From Acrocarpospora macrocephala (GTDB lineage Bacteria; Actinomycetota; Actinomycetes; Streptosporangiales; Streptosporangiaceae), in assembly GCF_009687865.1 (NCBI RefSeq), contig NZ_BLAE01000035.1, positions 153,727 to 217,726 of the forward strand: a stretch of 64,000 nucleotides of DNA, written 5' to 3'. Below are positions 7,704 through 16,068 of the stretch, piece by piece. The notes beneath the pieces were generated by a model. The model searched no databases. It worked only from the letters and a program-made list of their open reading frames with translations, and was not told the DNA's origin. Made by a program: the position numbers and the translations under genes. Every line of letters begins with the position of its first letter. Position 1 is the stretch's first letter.

Positions 7704-8951
7704 ATGACCGGCTGCCCAGTCCATTTCGACCCACTCTCGCCGGAGCAACTCGCGGACCCATATCCGCTTTACGCCCAGCTGAGAAGCGAAGCGCCGGTTT
7801 TCTACGACAAAGCACACGATCTGTGGATCGTCACCCGGTACGACGACCTGCTCACGGTGGTGCGCGACACCGAGACCTTCTCCTCCAAGAACGCGGTCCG
7901 CGCCTCCGTACGGCCCCTTCCCCAGCCCGTGCTCGACGTGCTCGCCGCCGGCTGGGCGCTGACGCCGACGCTCACCGACAGCGACGGGGATGTGCACAAG
8001 AGGCTCCGCCTGCTGGTGGGCAAGGCGTTCACCCCCAGGCGCGTAGCCGAGATGGAGGGACGCATCCGGAAAACCGTCGACGCCTTGATCGACGAGTTCG
8101 CCGACGACGGCCGGGCGGACATCATCGAGAAGCTCGCCTGGAGCCTCCCGATGTTCGCCCTCACCGACATCCTCAACGTCCCCCGCGAGGACGTGCCCAT
8201 GCTGCATCACTGGAGCGTCAGCTGGTTGCGGATCATGCAGGCGACCGACGGCGTCGAGGACCTCATCGGCTGCGCCAAGGACGTCGTGACGATACAGCGG
8301 TATTTCATGGACGCGCTCGAAGCGCGGGCGTACCTGGCGGGCCACGACTTCATGTCGAGCCTCCTGCATGCCCGGGTGCCCGACGGCGAGCCCATCACGC
8401 TGGAGGAGGCCATGCGCGTCGTGGTCAACCTCATCATCGCCGGACATGTGACCGTCACCCGCAGCATCGGCAACGGTCTCACCACGTTGCTGGCGCACCC
8501 TGACCAGCTTCAGGCGGTCCGGCGTGATCCTGCCCTGGTTCCTTCGATGGTGGAGGAGATCCTGCGTTACGAATCACCCGCGCAAGGGCTCTTCCGCACC
8601 GTCCGCAAAGACACCGTACTCAACGGCGTGCGGATCCCGGCTGGCGCGCACCTGATGGTCCACTGGGCGTCGGCGAACCGCGATGAGAACGTTTTCGACA
8701 ACCCCGGCGCTTTTGACGTAACCCGCGATTCCGTGATGGCCCACGTGGCCTTCGGTAAGGGAATTCACGCCTGCCTCGGCGCCCCTCTCGCCCGCCTGCA
8801 ACTGCAGATCGTGCTGCCTCGGCTGCTCGAGCGTTTGCCGAATCTGCGCCTCGTCCCAGGCGCGGCCGTGCGCGACACCATCTTCTTCGCGCGCGGATTC
8901 AAGAAGCTGGAGATCGAATGGGACGTTGATGCACCGATACATCACCATTGA
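7704..8951 (+). CDS. Cytochrome P450 (copy 1)
   Basis: 415 residues from the ATG that follows GGAGG at 7688. It has the haem loop FGKGIHACLGAPLARLQ with the cysteine ligand, the K-helix EEILR (ExxR) and the SPAQGLFRTV/IPAGAHLMVHWASANRD region of bacterial soluble P450s. The I-helix reads IIAGHVTVTRS: the usual acidic residue before the conserved Thr (AGxE/DT) is Val. The acid helps proton delivery, so oxygen activation may be unusual. It overlaps the hydrolase gene by 23 bases and has a close paralogue at 61348-62589. Probable job: hydroxylation of the substrate of the following operon. Confidence 0.93.
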   Translation: MTGCPVHFDPLSPEQLADPYPLYAQLRSEAPVFYDKAHDLWIVTRYDDLLTVVRDTETFSSKNAVRASVRPLPQPVLDVLAAGWALTPTLTDSDGDVHKRLRLLVGKAFTPRRVAEMEGRIRKTVDALIDEFADDGRADIIEKLAWSLPMFALTDILNVPREDVPMLHHWSVSWLRIMQATDGVEDLIGCAKDVVTIQRYFMDALEARAYLAGHDFMSSLLHARVPDGEPITLEEAMRVVVNLIIAGHVTVTRSIGNGLTTLLAHPDQLQAVRRDPALVPSMVEEILRYESPAQGLFRTVRKDTVLNGVRIPAGAHLMVHWASANRDENVFDNPGAFDVTRDSVMAHVAFGKGIHACLGAPLARLQLQIVLPRLLERLPNLRLVPGAAVRDTIFFARGFKKLEIEWDVDAPIHHH

Positions 8952-9702
8952 CGGGCGAAGAACACATGCGCTGCACGGGCCGATGCCCGTGGACACCCTG
9001 TTCCTGCACGGCGTGGGCGGTTCCGCGTGGACCTTCGCCGCGACCCTCGACGCGATGACGGCCGGATGGATGTCGGTCGACCTGCTCGGGTACGGCGAGA
9101 GTTCCTGGCTACCCGACGGCGACTACTCCTCGCGCCGGCAGGCCGAGCAGATCATCAAGGTGATGGATCAGCTCGGCGTGGGCGAGGTGCGCGTGGTCGG
9201 TTTCTCCTGGGGCGGCCTGATCGGCTTGGAGCTAGCCAGGAGGGACCCCCGCGTCACCAGGCTCGCCGTCATCGACATCGCCCCATCCTCGAACCTGTCG
9301 CCCACCGACGTGCCGCCGATCCCGTCCCTCTACCCCGACATCGACGCGGCCTCCGCCGTGGTCCGGCGGCTGGCCCCGCGCGCGACCCTCGCGGTCGCCG
9401 AACGTGACGCCCACCTCTCGACGACCGGTTGCGCTGAAGGACTACGGAAGAAGATCGACCCGGTTCTGCTCTCGAACTGGCAGTTCCGCACCGAGAACCA
9501 TTGGGACAGCTGGCGGCGCAACGCACTGCCGACAGTTCTCATCCGCGGCGCCGAAAGCCCGGTGCTCGGCCGCGAGCAGGCTCAGCGAATGGTCGGCGAA
9601 GCCCAGGCGGCGAGGCTCGTGGAGATCCCCGGCGCCGGGCATCTGATTCCACTCGAACAACCCAAGGCGCTGGCGGCTGAGCTCACCGAATTCCTGTCCT
9701 GA
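8929..9702 (+). CDS. Alpha/beta hydrolase
   Basis: 257 residues from the ATG inside the P450 tail. It shows the oxyanion strand FLHGVGGSAWTF, the nucleophile elbow GFSWGG (Ser) and the catalytic His in IPGAGHLIPLEQP. The usual acid after strand 7 is not obvious; RGAESPVL offers a Glu. Likely an esterase, lactonase or C-C bond hydrolase of the same pathway. Translational coupling to the P450 suggests sequential action. A 14-codon piece of its 3' end is also found downstream of P450-2 (62598), which marks an old duplication of this gene pair. Confidence 0.85.
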   Translation: MHRYITIDGRRTHALHGPMPVDTLFLHGVGGSAWTFAATLDAMTAGWMSVDLLGYGESSWLPDGDYSSRRQAEQIIKVMDQLGVGEVRVVGFSWGGLIGLELARRDPRVTRLAVIDIAPSSNLSPTDVPPIPSLYPDIDAASAVVRRLAPRATLAVAERDAHLSTTGCAEGLRKKIDPVLLSNWQFRTENHWDSWRRNALPTVLIRGAESPVLGREQAQRMVGEAQAARLVEIPGAGHLIPLEQPKALAAELTEFLS

Positions 9703-9714
9703 GGCATCGACGGC

Positions 9715-9744
9715 ATCGATTGAAAGCATCGACAACATTCGTTT
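9715..9744 (+). promoter_or_regulatory. 30-bp catabolic element, copy C (before the molybdenum-hydroxylase operon)
   Basis: Halves ATCGATTGAAAGC and ATCGACAACATTCGTTT, again with 13-base spacing between ATCGAT and ATCGAC. A TAG-containing -10-like box (GGTTAGCGT) begins about 20 bases later. It separates the P450-hydrolase pair from the long operon. Confidence 0.7.
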
Positions 9745-9835
9745 ATAGATGAGCCGATTCCAAGGTTAGCGTTTGCTCAATTCACCAAGGTGCCAGCTCA
9801 TCCGAGGCGTGGCTCCCCCCAGGAAGGGGCTCACA

Positions 9836-10708
9836 TTGATCCTTCCGTCGTTTCGCTACCTACGTCCTCAGTCACTCGAAGAAGCGGTGTCGATGCTCGT
9901 CGACACCGACGGCGCGGCCGTTCTGGCCGGTGGCCAGACACTCATCAATGTGCTGAAACTCAACCTGGCCGCTCCCACCGCACTGGTGGACATCCACCGG
10001 CTGCCGGAACTCCGCATCATCAAACCAGCCGAGGACGGCGCCTTGGTCATCGGCGCCGCCGCCACATACGCCCAGGTCGCAGCCGACCCGATCGTTTCGT
10101 CGGCGCAGCCGTCCGTCGCCGCCATGGCCGCCGGCCTGGTCGACCGGCAGGTACGCAACAGGGGCACCATCGGCGGCAACTGCTGCCTGAACGACCCGAC
10201 CAACAACTTCCCGCCCCTCCTGGCCGCTCTAGACGCACGGTTCCGCATCGCCGGACCGGCCGGAGAGCGAGTCCTGGACGCCGCCGACTTCTTCACCGGC
10301 ACCATGTCCACCGCCCTCACCCCCGACGAGATCCTTATCGCGATCGAGATTCCGCCGCTGCCCGGCAACGCCCGCATCGCCCACCGGCACCTGCAGATCG
10401 GCGCGGACTCGTGGGCGGTCGCCCGCGCGGCGGTCCGCCTCGACATCGACGCCGGCATCGTCACCTCGGCGCGCCTGGTCGCCGGCGCCGTCCAAAACTC
10501 ACCCGTACGCCTCCACGACATCGAGACCACCCTCACCGGCCGAACCGCCGACGCGTCACTGCCCCTCGCCGCGCTCGAAGCCTTCGACGACACACGGATC
10601 GTGACCGTGGACGACGTCCACTGCTCGGCCGCCTACCGCAAGCAGATGTGCAAGATCCAGGTGCGCCGCGCCCTGGAGGAGATCCTCGCTCAAGGGAGCC
10701 GATCGTGA
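9836..10708 (+). CDS. Molybdenum hydroxylase, FAD-binding medium subunit
   Basis: 290 residues from a TTG start preceded by AGGAAGGGG (9821-9829); longer frames have no ribosome-binding site. It opens with PSFRYLRPQSLEEAVSMLVD and AVLAGGQTLINVLKLNLAAP (first FAD loop), then RNRGTIGGNCCLNDPTNN (second FAD loop), matching CoxM/XdhB-type subunits. It should pass electrons between the 2Fe-2S subunit and FAD. GTGA overlap with the next gene shows translational coupling. First gene of an operon running to about 21.3 kb. Confidence 0.92.
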   Translation: MILPSFRYLRPQSLEEAVSMLVDTDGAAVLAGGQTLINVLKLNLAAPTALVDIHRLPELRIIKPAEDGALVIGAAATYAQVAADPIVSSAQPSVAAMAAGLVDRQVRNRGTIGGNCCLNDPTNNFPPLLAALDARFRIAGPAGERVLDAADFFTGTMSTALTPDEILIAIEIPPLPGNARIAHRHLQIGADSWAVARAAVRLDIDAGIVTSARLVAGAVQNSPVRLHDIETTLTGRTADASLPLAALEAFDDTRIVTVDDVHCSAAYRKQMCKIQVRRALEEILAQGSRS

Positions 10709-11229
10709 CCTCCGACCCGAACCCCATCACGGTCATCGTCGACGGCAGGGAAGAGCGCGGGGTCGTCTCCGCCCGCAAGCTGCTCGTGCACTGGCTCCGC
10801 GACACCCTGGACGAGCGCGGCCCGAAGATCGGCTGCGACACCGGCAACTGCGGCGCCTGCACCGTGCGCTGCGACGGCCACCTGGTGAAGTCCTGCATGG
10901 TCCTGGCCGTCCAGGCCGACAGCACCGAGGTCGAGACCGCCGCCGGCCTGGCCGCCGAGGACGGCACGCTCAACCACCTGCAGTCGTGTTTCAAGCGCTA
11001 CCACGCGCTCCAGTGCGGCTACTGCACCTCCGGGATGCTCATGACCGCGACCGACTTCCTCGAATCCGGCGAAGAGGTCACCGACCAGAGCACCCGGCGG
11101 GCGCTGAAGGGCAACATCTGCCGCTGCACGGGATACGAGAACATCGTCCGCGCCGTCCGCGCCGCCGCGGGCCAGGACGTGCCGCTGCCCCACGGGGCCG
11201 TCCCGACGCGTGAGGGAGACGACCTGTGA
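10705..11229 (+). CDS. Molybdenum hydroxylase, 2Fe-2S small subunit
   Basis: 174 residues from the GTG that overlaps the preceding stop. Both iron-sulfur cluster sites are complete: GCDTGNCGACTV with a distal Cys in VKSCMV, and QCGYCTSGM with NICRCTGYENIVRAV. This is the CoxS/XdhC type that relays electrons from the molybdenum centre to FAD. The next gene starts within its stop codon. Confidence 0.95.
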   Translation: MTSDPNPITVIVDGREERGVVSARKLLVHWLRDTLDERGPKIGCDTGNCGACTVRCDGHLVKSCMVLAVQADSTEVETAAGLAAEDGTLNHLQSCFKRYHALQCGYCTSGMLMTATDFLESGEEVTDQSTRRALKGNICRCTGYENIVRAVRAAAGQDVPLPHGAVPTREGDDL

Positions 11230-13085
11230 CCCTCACCGACACCCGCGCCGCCAAAGCTTTCACCGGGCAGGCGATGCCGCGCAAGGAGGACGATCGGCTC
11301 CTCAAGGCTCAGGGCGAGTTCGGGGACGACACTCCGATCGCGCATCTGGCATATGTGAACTTCGTCCGATCTCCATACGCACACGCCCGGATCACCTCGA
11401 TCGACGTCTCCGCGGCCGAGCAGGTCGACGGCTACCTGGGCTGCCTGCTGCCGGAGGAAGCCGAGGCGCTCACCGACGGGTTCATGGAGCTGCAGGGGCC
11501 TCCCGCCGATGTCGAGGTGGACCGCTGCCTGACCAGCCTCGGCAAGGTGCGGTTCGTCGGCGAGGCCGTCGTCGCCGTGGCGGGCGAGACCAGAGAGGCC
11601 GCACGCGACGCCGCCGCCGCGGTGCTCGTGGAGTACGAGCCGCTGACGGCGGTGGCCGACGCCCGCGAGGCGATCAAGCACGACGCCCCCGCCGTACACG
11701 ACCAGATCGGCCACAACATCGCCTGGGACGGGACCTTCGACTACGGCGACATCGACTTCGCGCTCGACCAGGCCGACCACGTCATCGAGGCCGACGAGCT
11801 GCACTTCCACCGCTCCTCCGCGACGCCGCTGGAGTGCAACGCCATCACCGTCCAGTACGACGCCGGCGTGGAGACCTTCACCATCATCGGAGGCTGCGCG
11901 CAACCCCAGGTCACGACGCTGATGGTCGCCGCGGCGCTGCGGCACTCGGCGGAGCGGATCCGCATCGTCAGCAAGGACTTCGGCGGCTCGTTCGGCGTGA
12001 AGATCGGCATGTACGTCCAGGCGACCGCGCTCGCCCTCCTCTCCCGCAAGCTGGGCCGGCCCATGCGCTGGACCGAGACCCGTACCGAACACCACCTCAC
12101 CGGCGGGCACTGCAACGAGCGGTGGTTCCGCAACGTCAAGATGGCCGTCCAGTCCGACGGCACCGTGCTGGGACTCTCCTACGACGCGCTGGACGACATC
12201 GGCGCGTACACCAGATACGAACCCCTCGGCGCGGTCATCTGGTCGCACGTCACCAACGCCTGCTACCAGCTGAGCCACCTGAAGGTCAGGTTCCGCACGG
12301 TCTACACGAACAAGGGCCCGGTCCTGCCCGTGCGCGGCTACTCGCGGGTCCAGCACCTGTGGCTGGTCGAGCGCATGATGGACATCGCGGCGCACGAGCT
12401 CGGCTTCGACCCGGTCGAGTTCCGCATGCACAACTACATCAAGCCCGAGCAGTACCCGTACACGACGGTGAACGGGTGCGTCTACGACTCCGGGAACCTG
12501 CCGTTGTCGCTGAGCAAGGCGCTGGACCTCATCGACTACCAGCAGGCCCGCCAGTTGCAGGCCGAGGTCAGGGGCACCGGCAAGCGCATCGGCATCGGCA
12601 TCGGCTCGACCCTCGACTCCGGCACCAACAACTTCGGCCAGGCGCGCATCATCTACGAGCACCTGCCGTTCGGCGGCAACACCGAGGGCGGTCTGGTCCG
12701 GATGGGCGCGGACGGCACCATCTTCGCGGTCACGGGCGGGGTCGCGTTCGGCCAGGGGCACGAGACCACGGTCGCTCAGGTCGTCTCCGACATGCTCGGG
12801 GTGGGCTACGACGATGTCGTGGTCCACCGGGGCGCCGATTCGTCCCTGTCGGCGCAGACGGGCTTCTCCGGGTCGTACGCGTCCCAGTTCGCGGTGACCG
12901 GCATCGGCGCGATCATCAACGCCACCAGGAAGCTGGCCCGCGAGATCCGCCTCGTCGCCGCCTCCGTCCTGGGCGCGGAGCCCGACGACATCATGCTCGA
13001 AGGCGGGTTCGCGAACAACCCGCCCGAGCGGGTGCTGCGGGTCGTCAACGGTCAGGACCGCTCGAAGGTACGGGTGACGCGATGA
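11226..13085 (+). CDS. Molybdenum hydroxylase large subunit, C-terminally truncated
   Basis: 619 residues, against about 750-800 for CoxL/XdhA-type proteins. The N-terminal part is normal (KEDDRLLKAQGEFGDD, YVNFVRSPYAHARITSID), as are the first molybdopterin segments (SKDFGGSFGVKIGMYVQATA, GGVAFGQGHETTVAQVVSDM). The protein stops after NNPPERVLRVVNGQDRSKVR, where family members go on for roughly 150 residues that include the last cofactor contacts and the catalytic Glu of the GxGE motif. The stop overlaps the CoxG start, so the operon is otherwise smooth. Either the enzyme is dead, or the missing part is supplied elsewhere. Confidence 0.85.
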   Translation: MTLTDTRAAKAFTGQAMPRKEDDRLLKAQGEFGDDTPIAHLAYVNFVRSPYAHARITSIDVSAAEQVDGYLGCLLPEEAEALTDGFMELQGPPADVEVDRCLTSLGKVRFVGEAVVAVAGETREAARDAAAAVLVEYEPLTAVADAREAIKHDAPAVHDQIGHNIAWDGTFDYGDIDFALDQADHVIEADELHFHRSSATPLECNAITVQYDAGVETFTIIGGCAQPQVTTLMVAAALRHSAERIRIVSKDFGGSFGVKIGMYVQATALALLSRKLGRPMRWTETRTEHHLTGGHCNERWFRNVKMAVQSDGTVLGLSYDALDDIGAYTRYEPLGAVIWSHVTNACYQLSHLKVRFRTVYTNKGPVLPVRGYSRVQHLWLVERMMDIAAHELGFDPVEFRMHNYIKPEQYPYTTVNGCVYDSGNLPLSLSKALDLIDYQQARQLQAEVRGTGKRIGIGIGSTLDSGTNNFGQARIIYEHLPFGGNTEGGLVRMGADGTIFAVTGGVAFGQGHETTVAQVVSDMLGVGYDDVVVHRGADSSLSAQTGFSGSYASQFAVTGIGAIINATRKLAREIRLVAASVLGAEPDDIMLEGGFANNPPERVLRVVNGQDRSKVRVTR

Positions 13086-13510
13086 AGATCAGCGGCCAGT
13101 TCACCGCGCAGACCGGCGTGCGCGCCCTGCTCGACCTCAGCGCCTCGAAGTTGGAACAGGTGTCCACGCTGCGGGACGTGGCGGCGAAACCCGACGGATC
13201 GATCAGCGCCCTGTTCACCCCGGCCACCGGCTTCGGACGGCTCCCGATCACTATCAAGATCATCCAGCAGGGCTCCGACGAGTCCGGCGCCCTGCTGCGG
13301 GTCCAGGGACGGCTGGGGCCGAACCTGTTCGACGTCGAGTTGGCGCTGGCCTTCACCGCGAGCGGGGCGGGCACGGATGTGAACTGGGAAGCCCAGTTCA
13401 TGGCCCTCGGCCCGGCCGCCAGCGTGGGCCAGCGCGTAGCGGGAGACATCGCCACCCGAGCCATCAACGACGTGCTCGTGGCGGCCGCGACTATTGGAGC
13501 AGCTCATTGA
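13082..13510 (+). CDS. CoxG/SRPBCC-family protein
   Basis: 142 residues. MKISGQFTAQTGVRALLDLS and the later ATRAINDVLVAAA helix match CoxG (carbon-monoxide dehydrogenase subunit G) of the START/SRPBCC fold. CoxG-like proteins are not catalytic; they are linked to membrane recruitment or maturation of molybdenum hydroxylases. ATGA overlap with the large subunit and TTGA overlap with the next SDR support one transcript. Confidence 0.82.
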   Translation: MKISGQFTAQTGVRALLDLSASKLEQVSTLRDVAAKPDGSISALFTPATGFGRLPITIKIIQQGSDESGALLRVQGRLGPNLFDVELALAFTASGAGTDVNWEAQFMALGPAASVGQRVAGDIATRAINDVLVAAATIGAAH

Positions 13511-14262
13511 GAAAGCCGAATGGCGAAGTCGTCGTCATCACCGGCGGTGCCAACGGCATCGGCCGCGCCTATTCCACGGCGCTGGCCGATGCCGGCTACC
13601 GGGTGGCCATCGCCGACATCGCCGACCCCACCGACGCCGTCGCCGAGATCCTGGACAAGGGCGGTGAAGCCCTCGCGGTCGACGTCGACATCTCCTCGCC
13701 GGAGTCGACCGAGGCGATGGCCAGGCGGGTGGTCGAGAGGTGGGGCCGCATCGACGGCCTCATCAACAACGCCGCCTATTTCACAACCGTCAGGAAGGCG
13801 CCGTTCGACGAGCTCACGGTCGAGGAGTGGGAGAAGGCGTTCCGGGTGAACGTCCTCGGCACCTGGCTGTGCTGCAAGGCGGTCTTTCCCACGATGCGCG
13901 AGCAGAGCTACGGGAAGATCATCAACACCTCCTCGATGGTGGTGCCGACCGCCGTGCCGATGTTCCTGCACTACGTCACCTCCAAGTCGGCGATCATCGG
14001 CTTCACCCGCTCCCTCGCCCACGAGCTGGGCCGGTACGGCATCGCGGTCAACACCATCTCGCCGTGCTACGTGCCCCACGACGCCTCGTACGTCGCCAGG
14101 CAGGACGACGCCATGGGCGCCGCGATCATCAGCGAGCGCGCCTTCAAACGCGAGATGACCCAAAGCGACTTGGTGGGCACGGTGCTCTACCTCATCGGCC
14201 ACGGCTCGGACTTCGTCACCGGCCAGAACCTCTTCGTCAACGGCGGACGCGCCTTCACCTGA
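13507..14262 (+). CDS. Short-chain dehydrogenase/reductase (SDR)
   Basis: 251 residues from TTG behind GGAG. Rossmann loop VVITGGANGIGRAYSTALAD, INNAAYF, the active-site Ser in INTSSMVVPTAV and the catalytic tetrad Tyr-x-x-x-Lys as LHYVTSKSAIIGFTRSLAHE. It should oxidise or reduce a hydroxyl/carbonyl of a pathway intermediate with NAD(P). Overlaps the coxG stop. Confidence 0.9.
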   Translation: MRKPNGEVVVITGGANGIGRAYSTALADAGYRVAIADIADPTDAVAEILDKGGEALAVDVDISSPESTEAMARRVVERWGRIDGLINNAAYFTTVRKAPFDELTVEEWEKAFRVNVLGTWLCCKAVFPTMREQSYGKIINTSSMVVPTAVPMFLHYVTSKSAIIGFTRSLAHELGRYGIAVNTISPCYVPHDASYVARQDDAMGAAIISERAFKREMTQSDLVGTVLYLIGHGSDFVTGQNLFVNGGRAFT

Positions 14263-14288
14263 TATCCGGATCTTCAAGGGGGAATGCA

Positions 14289-15347
14289 GTGAGCGCGCTC
14301 CTGCCCACCGGCTGGCTACGCGAAGCGGTCACCGCCGTCTTCCACGCCGTCGGCTTCAGCGACACCGCCGCTCAGGCCGTGGCGGACGCCCTGGTCGAGG
14401 CGGACATGCGCGGGGTGACCTCGCACGGGACCATGCTCGTCCCGATGTACGTGGATCGGGTGCGGGCCGGCTCCGTCAGCCGTACCGAACAGGCCACGGT
14501 CGTGGTCGACGCCGGTGCGATCGCCGTCCTCGACGCGGGCCACGCGCTGGGCCAGCTGACCGGCGATCAGGCGATGGCGCTCGCGGTGACCAAGGCGAAG
14601 TCCTTCGGCGCCGGAGCGGTGGCGGTCCGCAACGCCTTCCACTTCGGCGGCGCGTTCCGCTACGTCGAGGCGGCGGCGCGTGACGGCTGCGTCGGGGTGG
14701 CTGCGGCGAACACCCGGCCGCTGATGCCCGCCGTCGGCGGCGCGGCCCCCGTGGTCGGCAACAACCCGCTCGCCGTCGGCGTGCCCATGCCCGACGGGCC
14801 CGCCCTGGTGCTCGACATGGCGCTGTCCGAGGCGGCCCTCGGCAAGATCCGCCTGGCCGCCGCGGAAGGGCGCGAGATCCCGCCCACCTGGGCCTCGGAC
14901 GCGCAGGGCCGGCCCACCACGGACCCCGTGGCGGCCCTCGCCGGCATGCTCCTGCCCGCGGCCGGCCACAAGGGCTTCGGCCTCGCGCTGATCATCGACG
15001 TCCTCACCGGAGTCCTGTCCGGAGGGGGTTTCGGCGGGGGCGTCCGCGGCCTGTACGCCGACGTCTCCGTGCCCAACAACTGCGCCCACTTCTTCATGGC
15101 CCTGGACGTGGCGGCGTTCGGCGACCCGGCGGATTTCGCCAAACGGATGGAGTGCCTGGCCGCCGAGGTCACCGGCTCACCGGCCGCTCCCGGCGTGGAC
15201 CGCCTGTACCTGCCCGGCCAGATCGAGGCGGACCGGCGCACGGCCGCCGCCGTTGGGGTCCGGGTGGAGGCCAGCGTCCTGGACGCGCTGCGCCGTACGG
15301 CCGGTGAGGTCGGCGCCGTGCTGCCCGACCTGCCTGGGACGACATGA
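14289..15347 (+). CDS. Ldh2-family malate/L-lactate-type dehydrogenase
   Basis: 352 residues from GTG behind CAAGGGGGA. Family signatures RGVTSHGTMLVPMYVDRV, RNAFHFGGAFRYVEAAARDG, VVGNNPLAVGVP and GHKGFGLALIIDVLTGVLSG are present. These NAD(P)-dependent enzymes (malate, ureidoglycolate, 2,3-diketogulonate dehydrogenases) act on 2-hydroxy acids, so this one probably oxidises a hydroxy acid released from the ring or side chain. The next SDR starts within its stop codon. Confidence 0.9.
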   Translation: MSALLPTGWLREAVTAVFHAVGFSDTAAQAVADALVEADMRGVTSHGTMLVPMYVDRVRAGSVSRTEQATVVVDAGAIAVLDAGHALGQLTGDQAMALAVTKAKSFGAGAVAVRNAFHFGGAFRYVEAAARDGCVGVAAANTRPLMPAVGGAAPVVGNNPLAVGVPMPDGPALVLDMALSEAALGKIRLAAAEGREIPPTWASDAQGRPTTDPVAALAGMLLPAAGHKGFGLALIIDVLTGVLSGGGFGGGVRGLYADVSVPNNCAHFFMALDVAAFGDPADFAKRMECLAAEVTGSPAAPGVDRLYLPGQIEADRRTAAAVGVRVEASVLDALRRTAGEVGAVLPDLPGTT

Positions 15348-16063
15348 GAGCCCGCTTCGACGCGACCGGACAGGTCGTCGTGATCACCGGGGGAGCCAAC
15401 GGGATCGGCGCGGCCCTCGCCCGGGGGGTCGCCGCCGCCGGTGGCACGGCGGTCGTCTTCGACGTCGCGCACGTGGCCGGCGCTCCCGGGGTGGAGCAGG
15501 CTGTCGTCGACGTCGCCGACCGTGACGCGGTCTTCGCGGCCGTCGACGACGTCCTCATCCGGCACGGGCGCATCGACGGGCTGGTGGCCGGGGCGGCGAT
15601 CCAGCCCCGCACCAGCGTGGTGGACATGGCGGCGGCCGAGTGGCGCCGGGTTCTCGGCGTCAACCTCGACGGGGTCGTCTGGTCCTGCCAGGCGGTGCTG
15701 CCCTCGATGATCGAGAGCCGCTCCGGTTCGATCGTGGTCTTCACCTCGGGCCTGGCCCACATGGGCCGGGCCGGGGCGTCCGCCTACGCCGCCAGCAAGG
15801 GCGCCCTGATCTCCTTCGCGAAATCGCTCGCCGCCGAGGTGGCCGAACACCGGGTCCGGGTCAACATCCTGGCCCCGGGCGTCATCAACACCCCGCAGTT
15901 CCAGGCCGCCAATCCGTCGGGCGGCGAGCGGGAGCACTGGGCGCGCACGACCGGAATCGGCGACCCCGAGGACGTCGTCGGCCCGCTGCTCTTCCTGCTG
16001 TCCGACGCGGCGAGCATGACCGGATCGCAGCTCAGCCGCGATCGCGCGTACCCGAAGGAGTGA
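15344..16063 (+). CDS. Short-chain dehydrogenase/reductase (SDR)
   Basis: 239 residues, ATGA overlap with the preceding stop. VVVITGGANGIGAALARGVA coenzyme loop, FTSGLAHMGRAGASAYAASK with catalytic Ser, Tyr and Lys, and a SDAASMTGSQ end. Second SDR of the operon, only loosely similar to the one at 13507, so it probably handles a different intermediate. The stop is five bases from the monooxygenase start, and GAAGGAG in its last codons serves the next gene. Confidence 0.9.
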   Translation: MRARFDATGQVVVITGGANGIGAALARGVAAAGGTAVVFDVAHVAGAPGVEQAVVDVADRDAVFAAVDDVLIRHGRIDGLVAGAAIQPRTSVVDMAAAEWRRVLGVNLDGVVWSCQAVLPSMIESRSGSIVVFTSGLAHMGRAGASAYAASKGALISFAKSLAAEVAEHRVRVNILAPGVINTPQFQAANPSGGEREHWARTTGIGDPEDVVGPLLFLLSDAASMTGSQLSRDRAYPKE

Positions 16064-16068
16064 ATCCC

